DNA from: Dyadobacter sp. 3J3
GTDB lineage: Bacteria > Bacteroidota > Bacteroidia > Cytophagales > Spirosomataceae
Direction of reading: 5' to 3'
DNA: 64,000 nucleotides
Assembly (NCBI RefSeq): GCF_009801115.1
Contig: NZ_VTOL01000005.1
Location: 232,300 to 296,299 of the forward strand
The translations under genes and the position numbers were made by a program. Numbering within the stretch: the stretch's first letter is position 1; each line of letters starts with the position of its first letter. Shown here piece after piece: positions 52,291 to 62,353 of the stretch. Below the pieces are notes generated by a model, which saw nothing but the letters and a program-made list of their open reading frames with translations, ran no database searches and was not told the origin of the DNA.

Positions 52291-53961
52291 TTACTTCTTA
52301 TATCCTGGGCCTTTGACAAATCTTCCGGGTGTAGCACCAGTATGTTCACCATTTTTCAAAACAGCTACGCCGTTTACAAAAACATCAGAAATACCCGTGG
52401 CAAATTGCTGAGGTTTGTCGTAAGTAGCGTGGTCCTGTACTTTTTCAGGATCGAAAATTACTACATCGGCGTAGTAACCAACTTTAAGTTCGCCACGTTT
52501 TTTGAGTTTTAAATTGGTTGCGGGAAGTTTTGCCAGTTTATAAATGGCTTTTTCCAATGGTAATAATTTTTCTTCTCTCACATAGTGCCCGATCACACGT
52601 ATAAAATTCCCATAAGATCTTGGATGAGGCTGGGATTTGAGGAATACGCCTTCAGGAGAATAACTTCCTGCATCCGAACCGAAACTCACCCACGGCAGCG
52701 CCAATTGTTTTTTTACAACATCTTCATTCATCATAAAAAACGCGACACCAATCCGGGTACTATCCTGCACGATCAGATCCATAGCAGTTTCTTCCGGCGA
52801 TTTACCTCTGATTTTAGCTACGGCTGCAAGTGTTTTCCCAGTATATTTTTTCAATGAATCCTGATTAAAACCAAGTAACAAAACATTTTCCGGCGAACCT
52901 GCGGCGTAATACAAATTTTCCCAGTCAGCAGGATTTGTTTGCATTGCTTTCGCCATTTTAGAACGAATAGCCGGATCCTGCAAACGTTGCCATAATTTGC
53001 CAAAACCGCCATCCTGCAAAGAAGGCGGAAGTGAAGCGGTAAGTCCGGTAGCACCGGCCAGGTATGTGTACATATCCGCAGTTATATGCAGACCTTCGGC
53101 TCTTGCTTTTTCTATGCGTTTGATCACGTCGTCCATTTTCTTCCAATTGTCTTTTCCAGCCGCTTTCAGGTGATAAATTTCGGCAGGGATATTGGCTTCT
53201 CTTGAAATAGTAATCAATTCTTCCACGGCTTCGTCCAGTTTATTGCCCTCACTGCGCAAATGCGAAATATACATACCCCCATGTTTCGATGCTTCCTTGC
53301 AGAGCGCAATCAATTCTTGTGTATCTGCGAAAAAATCGGGAGGGTAAATTAATGAAGAACCAACTCCCATGGCACCTTCTTCCATGGCTTTTTTTACCAA
53401 TAATTGCATAGTTTCCAATTCGGCAGGCGTGGCTTTGCGGTTATCTTCGCCCACAACATATGTCCTTACGGTGCCGGCTCCAATGAATGAAGCGACATTA
53501 CAACTTATGCCTTTCTTTTCCAGGAAATTCAAATATTCTCCAACGGTATTCCATTCAACTTTGTATTTAATATCTCCCTGTCCATTCTGCATTTCGCTTT
53601 TCATTTTGGGGTTAAGCGGGCCCATGCTGCTGCCTTCTCCCATTACTTCCAAAGTTACACCCTGACGAATATCACTTTGGCTGCGGCCATCATGAATTAA
53701 AGATTCCGTTGCCCAGCTCAGCATATTAATAAAACCAGGTGCGATAGCTTGTCCTTTTACGTCTATTTCATTTGTAGCCGTTTCATTTTTCAGGTCGCCA
53801 ATGAAAGCGATCGTATCAGCGTTAATGGCAATATCAGCTATCACAGGTTTTTCTCCGCTTCCATCGTAGATTGTTCCATTACGGATGATGGTGTCGTATT
53901 TTGTTTTGGAGGTGCAGGCGAAAAATATTGTACAGAAAAGGAGTGCAAGAGAATATTTCAT
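52291..53961 (-). CDS. N-acyl-D-amino-acid deacylase-like amidohydrolase (lipoprotein), altered metal site
   Basis: 556 residues. The lipoprotein signal ends 'TIFFACTSK' (Cys16). The amidohydrolase composite domain begins 'YDTIIRNGTIYDGSGEKPV'. The D-aminoacylase residues His ('MYISHLRSEGN'), His ('EIYHLKAAGK') and Asp ('SFGSDAGSY') are present. But the first metal motif, normally HTHDD after 'PGFID', reads 'PGFINMLSWATES', so the HxH pair is missing, and the bridging cysteine region reads 'EVMGEGSSMGPLN'. This variant is known in Bacteroidota members labelled D-aminoacylase or amidohydrolase; whether they hydrolyse N-acyl-D-amino acids is open. Single gene. Confidence 0.87.
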   Translation of the reverse strand: MKYSLALLFCTIFFACTSKTKYDTIIRNGTIYDGSGEKPVIADIAINADTIAFIGDLKNETATNEIDVKGQAIAPGFINMLSWATESLIHDGRSQSDIRQGVTLEVMGEGSSMGPLNPKMKSEMQNGQGDIKYKVEWNTVGEYLNFLEKKGISCNVASFIGAGTVRTYVVGEDNRKATPAELETMQLLVKKAMEEGAMGVGSSLIYPPDFFADTQELIALCKEASKHGGMYISHLRSEGNKLDEAVEELITISREANIPAEIYHLKAAGKDNWKKMDDVIKRIEKARAEGLHITADMYTYLAGATGLTASLPPSLQDGGFGKLWQRLQDPAIRSKMAKAMQTNPADWENLYYAAGSPENVLLLGFNQDSLKKYTGKTLAAVAKIRGKSPEETAMDLIVQDSTRIGVAFFMMNEDVVKKQLALPWVSFGSDAGSYSPEGVFLKSQPHPRSYGNFIRVIGHYVREEKLLPLEKAIYKLAKLPATNLKLKKRGELKVGYYADVVIFDPEKVQDHATYDKPQQFATGISDVFVNGVAVLKNGEHTGATPGRFVKGPGYKK

Positions 53962-54029
53962 TTTGGTTGAGGTTTATACTTCGCTAATATATTAATTACA
54001 GCAATAGTATTTACTCATAAGATCTATCT

Positions 54030-54713
54030 TTAAAGAGACATCTTAACCCCATTCACTTTTAACCAATTCTCATATTCCCGGAAGTTTGGCATTTGTTTAT
54101 CAAGTTCATTCCAGAATTCCGCAGAGTGATTCGGATATTTAAGATGAACCATTTCGTGGGTAATAATATAATCAAGGACAGATACCGGTGCCATGGCGCA
54201 TTTCCAATGAAATTTTAAACCATTACCCGGAGTCCAGGATGCCCAACGATTTTGAAGTTCCAACACTTTAACAGAAGTTGGTTTTAAAGGGAATTTTGCT
54301 TCTATCAATTTTAAGCGCTCTGTTATTTTTTGTTCAGCTTTATCCTTGTAAAAATCTTTGAAAAGTTTTTCAGCCTTTGAAAGATATTTTTTGTCTAACT
54401 GAAAATTCCCTCCTATAAGTTTTAAGGGCACCATTTGATCTTCTAAAATCGATAGGCGATAATTTCTTCCGAAATAAAGAAAGGATTGGCCATTGACAAA
54501 TTCACGATTTACTTTTCCATGATTGAGCTCTTTCCATTGCGCAAGCTTTTTAAAAATTTGATATTCTTTTCCTTTTATCGCCGTTTCGATTATTTCGTCA
54601 TTCAATGTTGCAGGTGCCAACACACTTACAGAACCGTCACGTTCGATAAAAATACTTACCGTTTTTCGGCGCTCGGTTTTGTTAATTGTTATGTCGATAC
54701 CTTCTAGTTTCAT
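54030..54713 (-). CDS. YgjP/DUF45-type metallopeptidase (M48-like) in a restriction operon
   Basis: 227 residues. The zinc site is seen in 'ITHEMVHLKYPNHSAEFWNE' (about 186-205), a HExxH motif followed by a third His. The N-terminal part ('GIDITINKTERRKTVSIFIE') and 'LQNRWASWTPGNGLKFHWKC' are typical for the YgjP/DUF45 family, which often accompanies type I restriction genes. Its start codon overlaps the hsdR stop (ATGA at 54710-54713), so it is translated in step with hsdR and is part of the operon. The substrate is unknown; processing or turnover of the restriction complex is a possible role (inference). Confidence 0.9.
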   Translation of the reverse strand: MKLEGIDITINKTERRKTVSIFIERDGSVSVLAPATLNDEIIETAIKGKEYQIFKKLAQWKELNHGKVNREFVNGQSFLYFGRNYRLSILEDQMVPLKLIGGNFQLDKKYLSKAEKLFKDFYKDKAEQKITERLKLIEAKFPLKPTSVKVLELQNRWASWTPGNGLKFHWKCAMAPVSVLDYIITHEMVHLKYPNHSAEFWNELDKQMPNFREYENWLKVNGVKMSL

Positions 54714-57700
54714 CTCAAATCTGTTTCTCTGTTTTTTGCCAGTTTCATTAATTCAGCGGTCAGCTCCGCGGCTTTGTTGAGCAAACCTTCAATATTTGAA
54801 TAATGTATTTCATCTTCGATAAGTCCTTCCATCTTCCGGATTTCAGGCTGCCTTGTCCAGAAATTTGTAACCGTTGCTGATTCTTTCAGCAAGCTTACAA
54901 CCAGGATAGTTAACGCTTTTGTTTGTGCAATATTAGTCTCATCGTCGGTGATCAGGTTATTTTTTAGCAATTCGAAAAATGGAGCTTCTATTAGAGATAT
55001 ACCTTCTATTTCCGGTTGTCTTCCTTCGGCCATATCTGTTGCCAAAGTATTGAGTTCCTTTACAATTTCTTCCCAATTCTCTTTGTAGGCATTCAGGATC
55101 ATTTCAAGGCGATCCTTGAAGCGGCTGTAAAGCGTTGGATCTTTGTCAAGATTTACTTTGATATGCCAACGAATGGCATGTTCCATTTCTGATGCTTTAG
55201 ACCTTGGCGTTTTGTTTAAGTAATCAACCTTTTTATTAAATTCAGGAGAAAGGATTGAAACCTGTTGGACTTTTGTATCGATTCCTAAGGAAAGCAGATG
55301 TTTATCGATTAGTTTACGAACTTTTTCTGAAGCCCATTTCAAATCCATCGTATCATCTTTATATCTGTCTTTAATTCTCCAAAGTAAATAGCCCAACCGC
55401 TTGGCCGGAACCCAATATTCTACACCCGCTTGTATATTGAAAAGTAAATCCAGGCTATCAAAAAAGCTTTTCGAATAAGTAAGAAGTTCTGCTCTGAACT
55501 TCATATTTTTTGCTTTTTCAATACACTCCTCAGCAAAGTCAAACTCCTGATCCGAGTTAGTGAATTTCTGTTCCAGAAAGATATCGATCTGATTTAAATC
55601 ATTATCCTTGAACAAATCGGTAAGTCTCTTGTAACGTGCTTCAAGTATTGGGATCTCTTTATTTATATCCCGAAACACTTCCATGAATTCTTGCAGACTG
55701 CTTTTATCCTTATCTGTATAAATAGCCAGTGCATCACTTAAATGTTTTGTTACTCCAAAATAATCAACAATCAGGCCGAAAGATTTTCCTCTTTTGGTTC
55801 GATTAACACGCGTGATCGCTTGAAATAAATCATGCTCTCTTAAACTTTTGTCCAGATACATTACCTGTTCCACCGGGGCGTCAAATCCTGTAAGCAGGCG
55901 ATCACAAACACAGATCATTCCAATCCCTGTTTCCGGTTTGTCAAAATTGAAATCGGCTTTGAAGTTTTCGATTGCATTCATTTCAGAAGCATCTTTCCTG
56001 GCTTTACTGATATATCCCGGCTCATTGTTGCCAATACTGGAAACGATTGCAGCGACTTTTAGAAATTCCAGTTGTCTTAATTGTTCCGGATCTGCTTCAT
56101 TTTCCGGCAATAGCTTCAACTCCGAGATTTTATTTTTGATCGCAATTTCAAGTTCATATTTATAACGAACCGCAGCTATAATACTGGAAGCAACGACTTG
56201 TGCCTTAAAACGATTGACAAGAATGTCGGTATAATAATGCTCTACAATATCTTTTGCTATGGCAGCAATACGCTCTTTTGATTCCAGATAGGCGATGACG
56301 GAACCGTACCGGCGTTGAATTTCTTCTTTTTCAGCCTGGGTTCTTTGCTCAAACATATCTTCAAACTCGGTATCGAAGGATTCCTTATCATCAAGCTGGT
56401 CTTTGGAAACCTTGCCGATATATTTGATTTCAACAGTTGCCCGATCTTTTACTGCTTTATCAAACTTGTAAAAATCAATAAAACCGCCGAAACGTTCATG
56501 TGTTTTTATCTCATGTCTCTCGGTTAACAGAGGCGTTCCTGTAAAACCAATCCGGACGGCTTTTGGAAATGCAGAAAATAAATTGTCTCCCATATCACCG
56601 CCCTGCGTCCGATGTGCTTCATCGATAAGCAGCAATATCCTTTCACTGTCATTAATGGTTTCAAACTTTTCAAACTTAGGAACAACACCGGCTTCAATAA
56701 GCGATTGGGCGGAAACGTTCTGGCTTTCATCCAGAAATTTGTGAATCATTACCATGTTCACGTCCCCGGTGTCATTACTTAAGCGAAATAATTTATTTCT
56801 TCTATCGATTCTGTGAACGGGTTCGCCAGTGAGCGCGGCAGTTTCCCAAAGCTGATCTTCCAGATCCGTCCTGTCAATGATAAAAATAATTTTTAGATCT
56901 CGCAGATCATCGCAGCTGCGAAGTTTGCGAATTAGGAAAACCATAGTCAAGCTTTTTCCGCTTCCCTGGGTATGCCAAACCACACCGCCTTTTTCCAACG
57001 GTGTATTCCCGGACCGGTAGTTTGCGATGATTTTTCCAACCGCACGGTATTGATTATAGCGGGCGACAATCTTAACTTCCACGCCTTTTTTTACTTCCAT
57101 AAACAAAGTATAGTGTTTCAGGATGTCGACCAATATTTCTTTGTTCAACATGCCATGTATCAATACTTCCTGCCTTTCTTCATTGGGGGAAACAGCCACA
57201 GATCTGTATTCTTCGGGAAAAATATCGACCCAGTTGTTATAGAAATCAAAATCTGCATTGATCGTACCGACGCGCGCTTCTTTGCCGTGGGTAATGATGC
57301 TGAAAATATTGTAGTGGAAAAGCCGTTCTTCCCCTTCCTTAAATCCATAGTCGTCGTTTCTTGTATTGGCATAGCGTGTGACTTGTAAGTAAGCCTCACT
57401 TAATGGCTCAGCTACATCAAAGTCTTTGGCTTCTACTACTACAATTGGCATTCCGTTGAGGAATAAAACGATATCAGGAATAATTCCCGTACGGCTTGCA
57501 CCCGGCGTGAGCAAGCGAAACTGATTAATGGCGATGAAAGAATTGTTGGCATAATTCCTGAAATCTACCAGACGAACCGTTGGGTTTTGCTCACCGGTTA
57601 ATTCATTTTTTGCTACGCTTGTACCTTTTACCAGCAAACGGTGGATTTCTTTATTGGCATCGTGCAGACTTTTATTTGGAAAGTTTTGCAGCTCAAAAAG

Positions 57701-57925
57701 AATTTCATCGAGCTGTTTATCCGTTAGCCAGGTACGGCCATCGGCGGTAACATTTATTTTTTTAACGCTGTCTTTGAAAACTTTTGTCAGCATTACTTCT
57801 TTGAAACTGCTGCGCAAACTTTTAGCAGCTTCCTGCGGTACACCAAGTCCCTGATCTATCACCTGCCAACCCAAATGTCTTAGTTTTTCTAAAAAAGGTT
57901 TTTCAACATTGATGTACTCCGCCAT
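54710..57925 (-). CDS. hsdR: Type I restriction enzyme, endonuclease/translocase subunit HsdR
   Basis: 1071 residues. The N-terminal PD-(D/E)xK-like nuclease has 'IPDIVLFLNGMPIVVVEAKD' (about 148-167). The SF2 motor has Walker A 'VVWHTQGSGKSLTMVF' (about 320), DEAH in 'LLIDEAHRTQGG' (about 437), 'IGFTGTPLL' and the C-terminal helicase part with 'CDRLLTGFDAPVEQVMYLD' and 'AITRVNRTKRG'. It translocates and cuts DNA as part of the R2M2S complex. The gene appears intact. It begins one base after hsdS ends and overlaps the YgjP-like gene at its 3' end. Because hsdM is frameshifted, the complex may be inactive. Confidence 0.96.
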   Translation of the reverse strand: MAEYINVEKPFLEKLRHLGWQVIDQGLGVPQEAAKSLRSSFKEVMLTKVFKDSVKKINVTADGRTWLTDKQLDEILFELQNFPNKSLHDANKEIHRLLVKGTSVAKNELTGEQNPTVRLVDFRNYANNSFIAINQFRLLTPGASRTGIIPDIVLFLNGMPIVVVEAKDFDVAEPLSEAYLQVTRYANTRNDDYGFKEGEERLFHYNIFSIITHGKEARVGTINADFDFYNNWVDIFPEEYRSVAVSPNEERQEVLIHGMLNKEILVDILKHYTLFMEVKKGVEVKIVARYNQYRAVGKIIANYRSGNTPLEKGGVVWHTQGSGKSLTMVFLIRKLRSCDDLRDLKIIFIIDRTDLEDQLWETAALTGEPVHRIDRRNKLFRLSNDTGDVNMVMIHKFLDESQNVSAQSLIEAGVVPKFEKFETINDSERILLLIDEAHRTQGGDMGDNLFSAFPKAVRIGFTGTPLLTERHEIKTHERFGGFIDFYKFDKAVKDRATVEIKYIGKVSKDQLDDKESFDTEFEDMFEQRTQAEKEEIQRRYGSVIAYLESKERIAAIAKDIVEHYYTDILVNRFKAQVVASSIIAAVRYKYELEIAIKNKISELKLLPENEADPEQLRQLEFLKVAAIVSSIGNNEPGYISKARKDASEMNAIENFKADFNFDKPETGIGMICVCDRLLTGFDAPVEQVMYLDKSLREHDLFQAITRVNRTKRGKSFGLIVDYFGVTKHLSDALAIYTDKDKSSLQEFMEVFRDINKEIPILEARYKRLTDLFKDNDLNQIDIFLEQKFTNSDQEFDFAEECIEKAKNMKFRAELLTYSKSFFDSLDLLFNIQAGVEYWVPAKRLGYLLWRIKDRYKDDTMDLKWASEKVRKLIDKHLLSLGIDTKVQQVSILSPEFNKKVDYLNKTPRSKASEMEHAIRWHIKVNLDKDPTLYSRFKDRLEMILNAYKENWEEIVKELNTLATDMAEGRQPEIEGISLIEAPFFELLKNNLITDDETNIAQTKALTILVVSLLKESATVTNFWTRQPEIRKMEGLIEDEIHYSNIEGLLNKAAELTAELMKLAKNRETDLR

Positions 57926-57926
57926 A

Positions 57927-59225
57927 TTAATTTTCTGTTTCTGAGAGGATAGATTCTTCCACGTTCACCAACTTTTTGCCGGAAAGCAAATCTGACATTA
58001 AGCCGGATTTTAGTTGGTTGAGTTTTTGAAGGTAGGTTTGTTCGTTTATTATTTTTTTGTTCAAAGTATTCAATCGCAAGCCAATTTGAAACTGTTCATT
58101 TGTTGAAGGAAGACCAATTTCATATTCACTAAAAAAAGAAGTTGGAACTCTCTGTTGGCCAGCAGAGCCAGACATTTTCCCTTCTGCTTTTAATCTAAAT
58201 TCAACAGATGTAGTTAAAAAGAACAGAAAATGAATGGACTTTCTATCTATTGCTCTCAATACATGAAATTCCGTACTGCCAAAACCAAACATATTTTTAA
58301 GATTAACAGCCAGCGCTCCTTTTCCATTTTCCATACAAGGAGTAATTTTCGCAAATAGAATATCATTTTCTGTGAAGGAAGTAAACCCTTTCTTTACTAC
58401 TTCTCTAATTTTTTTAGTATTGTTATTAATTATTTCGGCATCGTTACTTACGTCCTCCATCTTGAAAAATGAAACTTCATCATTGGTTGAAAGTTTACTT
58501 GACAAACTTGCTAGCGGATTTATTTCACTTATTTTTGACAAAGGTCCAACTTCCCATTCCTTAGGTACCATTCCCAATTTACTCTCCTTATACAACTCCG
58601 GCGCATCTTCATATTTAGGACGAAGTTTCCCCGTTTTAATATCAATGCCCCGTGTGAATAAATCTTGCAGCATACCTTGTTTGATGGCTTTGTATTTGGA
58701 AATGGCTGCTTGGGTTTTGGAGATTAGGGAATCGGCTGTTGAAAGTATTTGAGATATACACTTTTGTTCTCTTTTCTGTACTGGATACGGAAATTTAACT
58801 AATTCTAGATCTCCCTTTGAAATTTCAGCAAAGGTTGAGCCCGCACCTAAACGCTTTATTCTTTCAATGTAAAAACTTATACAATAGTATAGATAAAGTG
58901 AATCAAAATTAGAATTGGGAATTATACTTTTGCAACCTTGATTGGTTGTAAATTCCTTTTTTGCGATAGCGATATATCCAATTGGTGCTCTTGAAGAAAT
59001 GATTATACTTCCGGCAGGTAGTAAATTTGCAGAAGAATTAAGCAGTCCCTCTTTTGAAATTTTTCTTGCACTATTTTCTATAAATGCAGATTTGGCCTTA
59101 CTCAAATCAAATGGTGTAACAAAAAGAATTTCTCCATTCCAAAATCCAGCAACCGAGGTACTTGGAGTACCACCAGAAACTACATTACCTATTGTATTTA
59201 ATTCAGTTTCTTTCCAATCACTCAT
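57927..59225 (-). CDS. hsdS: Type I restriction enzyme, specificity subunit HsdS
   Basis: 432 residues with the usual two target-recognition domains. TRD1 (about 1-140) opens 'WKETELNTIGNVVSGGTPST'. The central conserved helix is 'QILSTADSLISKTQAAISKY' (about 158-177), TRD2 covers about 215-385, and the distal conserved helix is 'LNTLNKKIINEQTYLQKLNQ'. Each TRD recognises half of a bipartite DNA target. The target itself cannot be read from the sequence. Its frame is intact. Between hsdM and hsdS lies a 351-bp stretch that holds the relic of a YhcG-type gene. Confidence 0.95.
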   Translation of the reverse strand: MSDWKETELNTIGNVVSGGTPSTSVAGFWNGEILFVTPFDLSKAKSAFIENSARKISKEGLLNSSANLLPAGSIIISSRAPIGYIAIAKKEFTTNQGCKSIIPNSNFDSLYLYYCISFYIERIKRLGAGSTFAEISKGDLELVKFPYPVQKREQKCISQILSTADSLISKTQAAISKYKAIKQGMLQDLFTRGIDIKTGKLRPKYEDAPELYKESKLGMVPKEWEVGPLSKISEINPLASLSSKLSTNDEVSFFKMEDVSNDAEIINNNTKKIREVVKKGFTSFTENDILFAKITPCMENGKGALAVNLKNMFGFGSTEFHVLRAIDRKSIHFLFFLTTSVEFRLKAEGKMSGSAGQQRVPTSFFSEYEIGLPSTNEQFQIGLRLNTLNKKIINEQTYLQKLNQLKSGLMSDLLSGKKLVNVEESILSETEN

Positions 59226-59264
59226 GTCTTTTTTCTTAATAGATTCTTTTTCTTAAAGTGGCTT

Positions 59265-59542
59265 CTATGTGTGGTTTTTCCCATTTCTTAAAACCCACTC
59301 ATTATCCAACTCAAACAAAATCCGATCCTGTTTGATCAGTTGTTTTAATTCTTCTTCTTTTGGTAAATAAAGCCGGTATTTACTGGCGAAGAGTTGTTCG
59401 TTTTTTGCCAGGACACTGTATTTCTACACGGCTTATAATTCGGTAATGCGTCCAGCTCAATTCAGTACGCACTGCGTTCCAAATTGGGAATGCTCTGTAA
59501 AAAGCACGGATATTATTCAGGTTATGTTCATCAAATCTCCTT
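59265..59542 (-). pseudogene. Relic of a YhcG/DUF1016-type PDDEXK protein with internal deletion
   Basis: On the minus strand about 59542-59430 reads 'FDEHNLNNIRAFYRAFP' and 'RTELSWTHYRIISRVE', the hallmark of the DUF1016 N-terminal domain. From about 59415 to 59265, in another frame, comes the C-terminal tail: 'YSVLAKNEQLFASKYRLYL' and 'PKEEELKQLI', ending 'NGKNHT' and a TAG. The whole middle of the protein, including the PDDEXK nuclease core, is missing, and a stop precedes the first block. Such genes commonly sit inside type I restriction operons, here between hsdM and hsdS. This accounts for the gap of 351 bases. Confidence 0.8.
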
Positions 59543-59576
59543 TACTGAGGCAAAAAGAACATGCTACGATTCGATA

Positions 59577-62221
59577 TTATTCATAACCCAATTCAACTAA
59601 AAATGAATTTAACAATTCCGTTTCTTTTTCACGTTGGCTTAGTATGCTGTGTAAAGGTGTTGTGTATTTGTTGTACAGGTTTTCAACTGCCAGCAATAAA
59701 TTACGGTTATGTGTTTGTAAATATCCGTTGATGGTCTGATGCAACACAAGGTTCCATCTTTTCAATATAAGTTCTTTGGATTGCCCGGATGTTATTGCTT
59801 TTCGTGCGATGTCAACAAGGTTCTGTTTGCGGTTTTTAATTTCCCGGATTACTTTTTTGCATTGTTTCAGTTCTTCTTCCAATGCAGTATGTTTTGCAAA
59901 ACGGCTTTCATCGGCTGAAATTTGTATATCCAGTTGTGTTATCCTGGCGCTTAATCCGGCTGCCTCAACTTTTAATAAATTGATGTCATTATTAAATAAA
60001 TCGCCGGATTTTTCATTAGCTTTAATTCGCTTCTGCAAATTCCTATATTCTTTTTCTGCCTCCTTCTGCTCGCTTTTCAATACTTTGACAGACTCTTTAT
60101 GCTCTTTTAGTTCTTTGTTTGGCCATACTTCATACTCTTCCTCTGTCCAGGTATCTTCTTCCAATTCATTTACTTCTGAAAAAATGGCCTCCAACTCCTC
60201 TTTTCTGGCTTCATTTGCGCGCAGTTCTCTCAAAATATCGGGATACTGACTTTCAAGGATTTCGTCGTCCGGTATCAGTTCCGCATTCCAGCCACTGGCA
60301 GCAACACTTTTCAAATCAATATTCAGCTCGTTCCAATAAGCAGCCAAAGCACCGCGGCTCTGGTAAGTATCCAAAACGGTACCGCCTTGATTTTTACCAA
60401 AAGGAAGAATTTCAAGTGATTCGGTAAAACTTTCAGAGAATTTTCTGTAAAGCGCAAATACATTATTGGTTTCGGGTAAAGATTCAAAATCTTTGACCAC
60501 CTCAGACCACCATTTTTGAAGTCCTGTGGTGTAGTTTCCGAGCGTAGTGGTAACTTCCGGACTTTCGTCCAGTAGTCTTTTTATATCTTCTTTGCTTTCA
60601 ATCGCGCCTGTAAATTGGAGATAACCGTCTTTTTGTCTGACAAACAATTTGTCACGAAGACCGGGATACGAATCAAATATATTTTGTAAAGCATCCACTT
60701 CACTTACCGGAACCCCGCCTTGTAAATGAGCGTGCACGTCGTGCGGTTCAGCCGGAGGGGCATTGTCCACAAATCTTCTGATGTTTAAATTATATTCCTC
60801 GGCAGCCAGATCTTTCTTCGTAACCAGTCTGCTGTATTTATCAATTGTTTTTTTGTGGCGATAGGTGAAAGCAATTTTTTCAATGTCTTCCGGACGCAAT
60901 TTATTCTGGACCTTACCTTCTTTGAATTCGCGGTCAGCATTGATAAATAAAACCTGATCCCGTAAATGCGCTTCATGTTTATTGATGACAATGACAGAAG
61001 CAGGAATTCCAGTTCCATAAAATAAAGCAGGGGGTAAGCCAATCACTGCTTCAAGATACCCTTTATCAATCAGCCATTTGCGGAAGTTACGCTCGTCACC
61101 ACCGCGGAATAAGACGCCATGAGGCATCACTACGGCCATTCGTCCGTTATTTTTAAGTGAAGCAACCATATGCTGGACAAACATGAAATCAGCTTTACTT
61201 TTGACGGGCATCCAGTAGTTGAAACGCTCCTTGAACTTCATGCCATCTTTGCTATAATTCTGGGAGAAAGGAGGATTGGCAATCACAATATCAAAAGTTC
61301 TTAACTCGGCACTTGCGCTTTTAAGTATTGGATTCATGAGCGTATCACCGTTCACAATATCACTATCGTAAATACCATGAAACAGCATATTCATTTTGCA
61401 AAGGCTCCATGTCGTGCCACTTTTTTCCTGTCCAAAAAGTGATAAGTTCCGGGAAGAGCCATACCGGTTCTCCACATAGTTTTTGCTTTCAATAAGAAGT
61501 CCACCGCTGCCCACAGTAGGGTCGTAAATCTCGGCATTCTGGTCCGGTTCAAGAATGTTGACCAGCAAACGAACAACCTCGTTGGGTGTATAAAATTCAC
61601 CACCCTTTTTTCCGGCACTATCTGCAAAATATTTAATCAAAAATTCATAAGCGGCACCCAATAAATCAGGGAATTCGAGGTTTTCATCCTTTAAATTCTT
61701 CTGATTGAATTCGCGGATAAGATCCCGTAAATCCTCATCCGTAATTTGCTTGTTATTTTTACCAATACTTTTATTAAAGTTGATGGATTTTAATACGCCT
61801 TCGAGTTTATCAAGATTGGCATCTTCAAGGGCCCAAAGTGCCTTATTGAGCTGATCTCCAATTTCTTCCTGCAAATCTTTGATATAAGGGCGTTTCTCTC
61901 CTTTTTCATCTTCAATATAATCAGGATCACCATCAAGTTTTTTCCATCGGGCTGCCAGCGGGACATAGAAGTCGTACTCCGGGCATTTTGTTTTTCAAGT
62001 TCTTTGTAAATTACTTCTGGTTCCTGAAGGTGTCTTTTATCAATTAAATTCGTTTTTCTGGTATCCCTATGTGCTTCAAACTGATCATTTACTCTTTTAA
62101 GAAATAACATGGCAATGATATATTCCTTGTATTCCGAGGCGTCCATATTGCCACGCAAACTTTCGCAAGCTTCTTCAAGAAATGTTTCTAAACGGGAAAG
62201 GGAAAGCTTTTGTGTTGCCAT
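59577..62221 (-). pseudogene. hsdM: Type I restriction enzyme, methyltransferase subunit HsdM, frameshifted
   Basis: Two overlapping frames. The first (start ATG 62221) holds the HsdM N-terminal domain ('[20 protein letters not shown]'). The second, ending at 59577, continues with the adenine methyltransferase: 'GGEFYTPNEVVRLLVNIL', 'YDPTVGSGGLLIES' and the catalytic 'IANPPFSQNY'. The shift lies at about 61979-61983: one base added in the CCGGG run would read '...[19 protein letters not shown]'. The C-terminal half (about 400 residues with long charged coiled-coil parts, 'KELKEHKESVKVLKSEQKEA') is an extension beyond the usual 500-residue HsdM. A real inactivation and a sequencing error are both possible. 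Confidence 0.88.
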
Positions 62222-62300
62222 TAAAGTAAATTGAAATCAAAAATCGATAATAAGCAAAGGTACGATTTAAGTAGATTGCAAAAGATTGATCCTGCAAAAC

Positions 62301-62341
62301 AAAAAATCCTCCTCACCAGAAAAGTGAAGAGGATTTTTTGC
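62301..62341 (-). terminator. Rho-independent terminator after the Tat-exported oxidoreductase
   Basis: AAAAAATCCTC and GAGGATTTTTT arms with an additional TCAC/GTGA inner pair enclose a short loop; a T-run follows on the minus strand. It lies 13 bases beyond the stop at 62354, between this gene and the start of hsdM. Confidence 0.82.
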
Positions 62342-62353
62342 GATAAGAAATTT

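Noticed and set aside
61790..62221. Independent 143-residue protein at the start of hsdM
   Set aside because: Its first two thirds are the HsdM N-terminal domain; the tail after about residue 87 is out-of-frame sequence caused by the frameshift.
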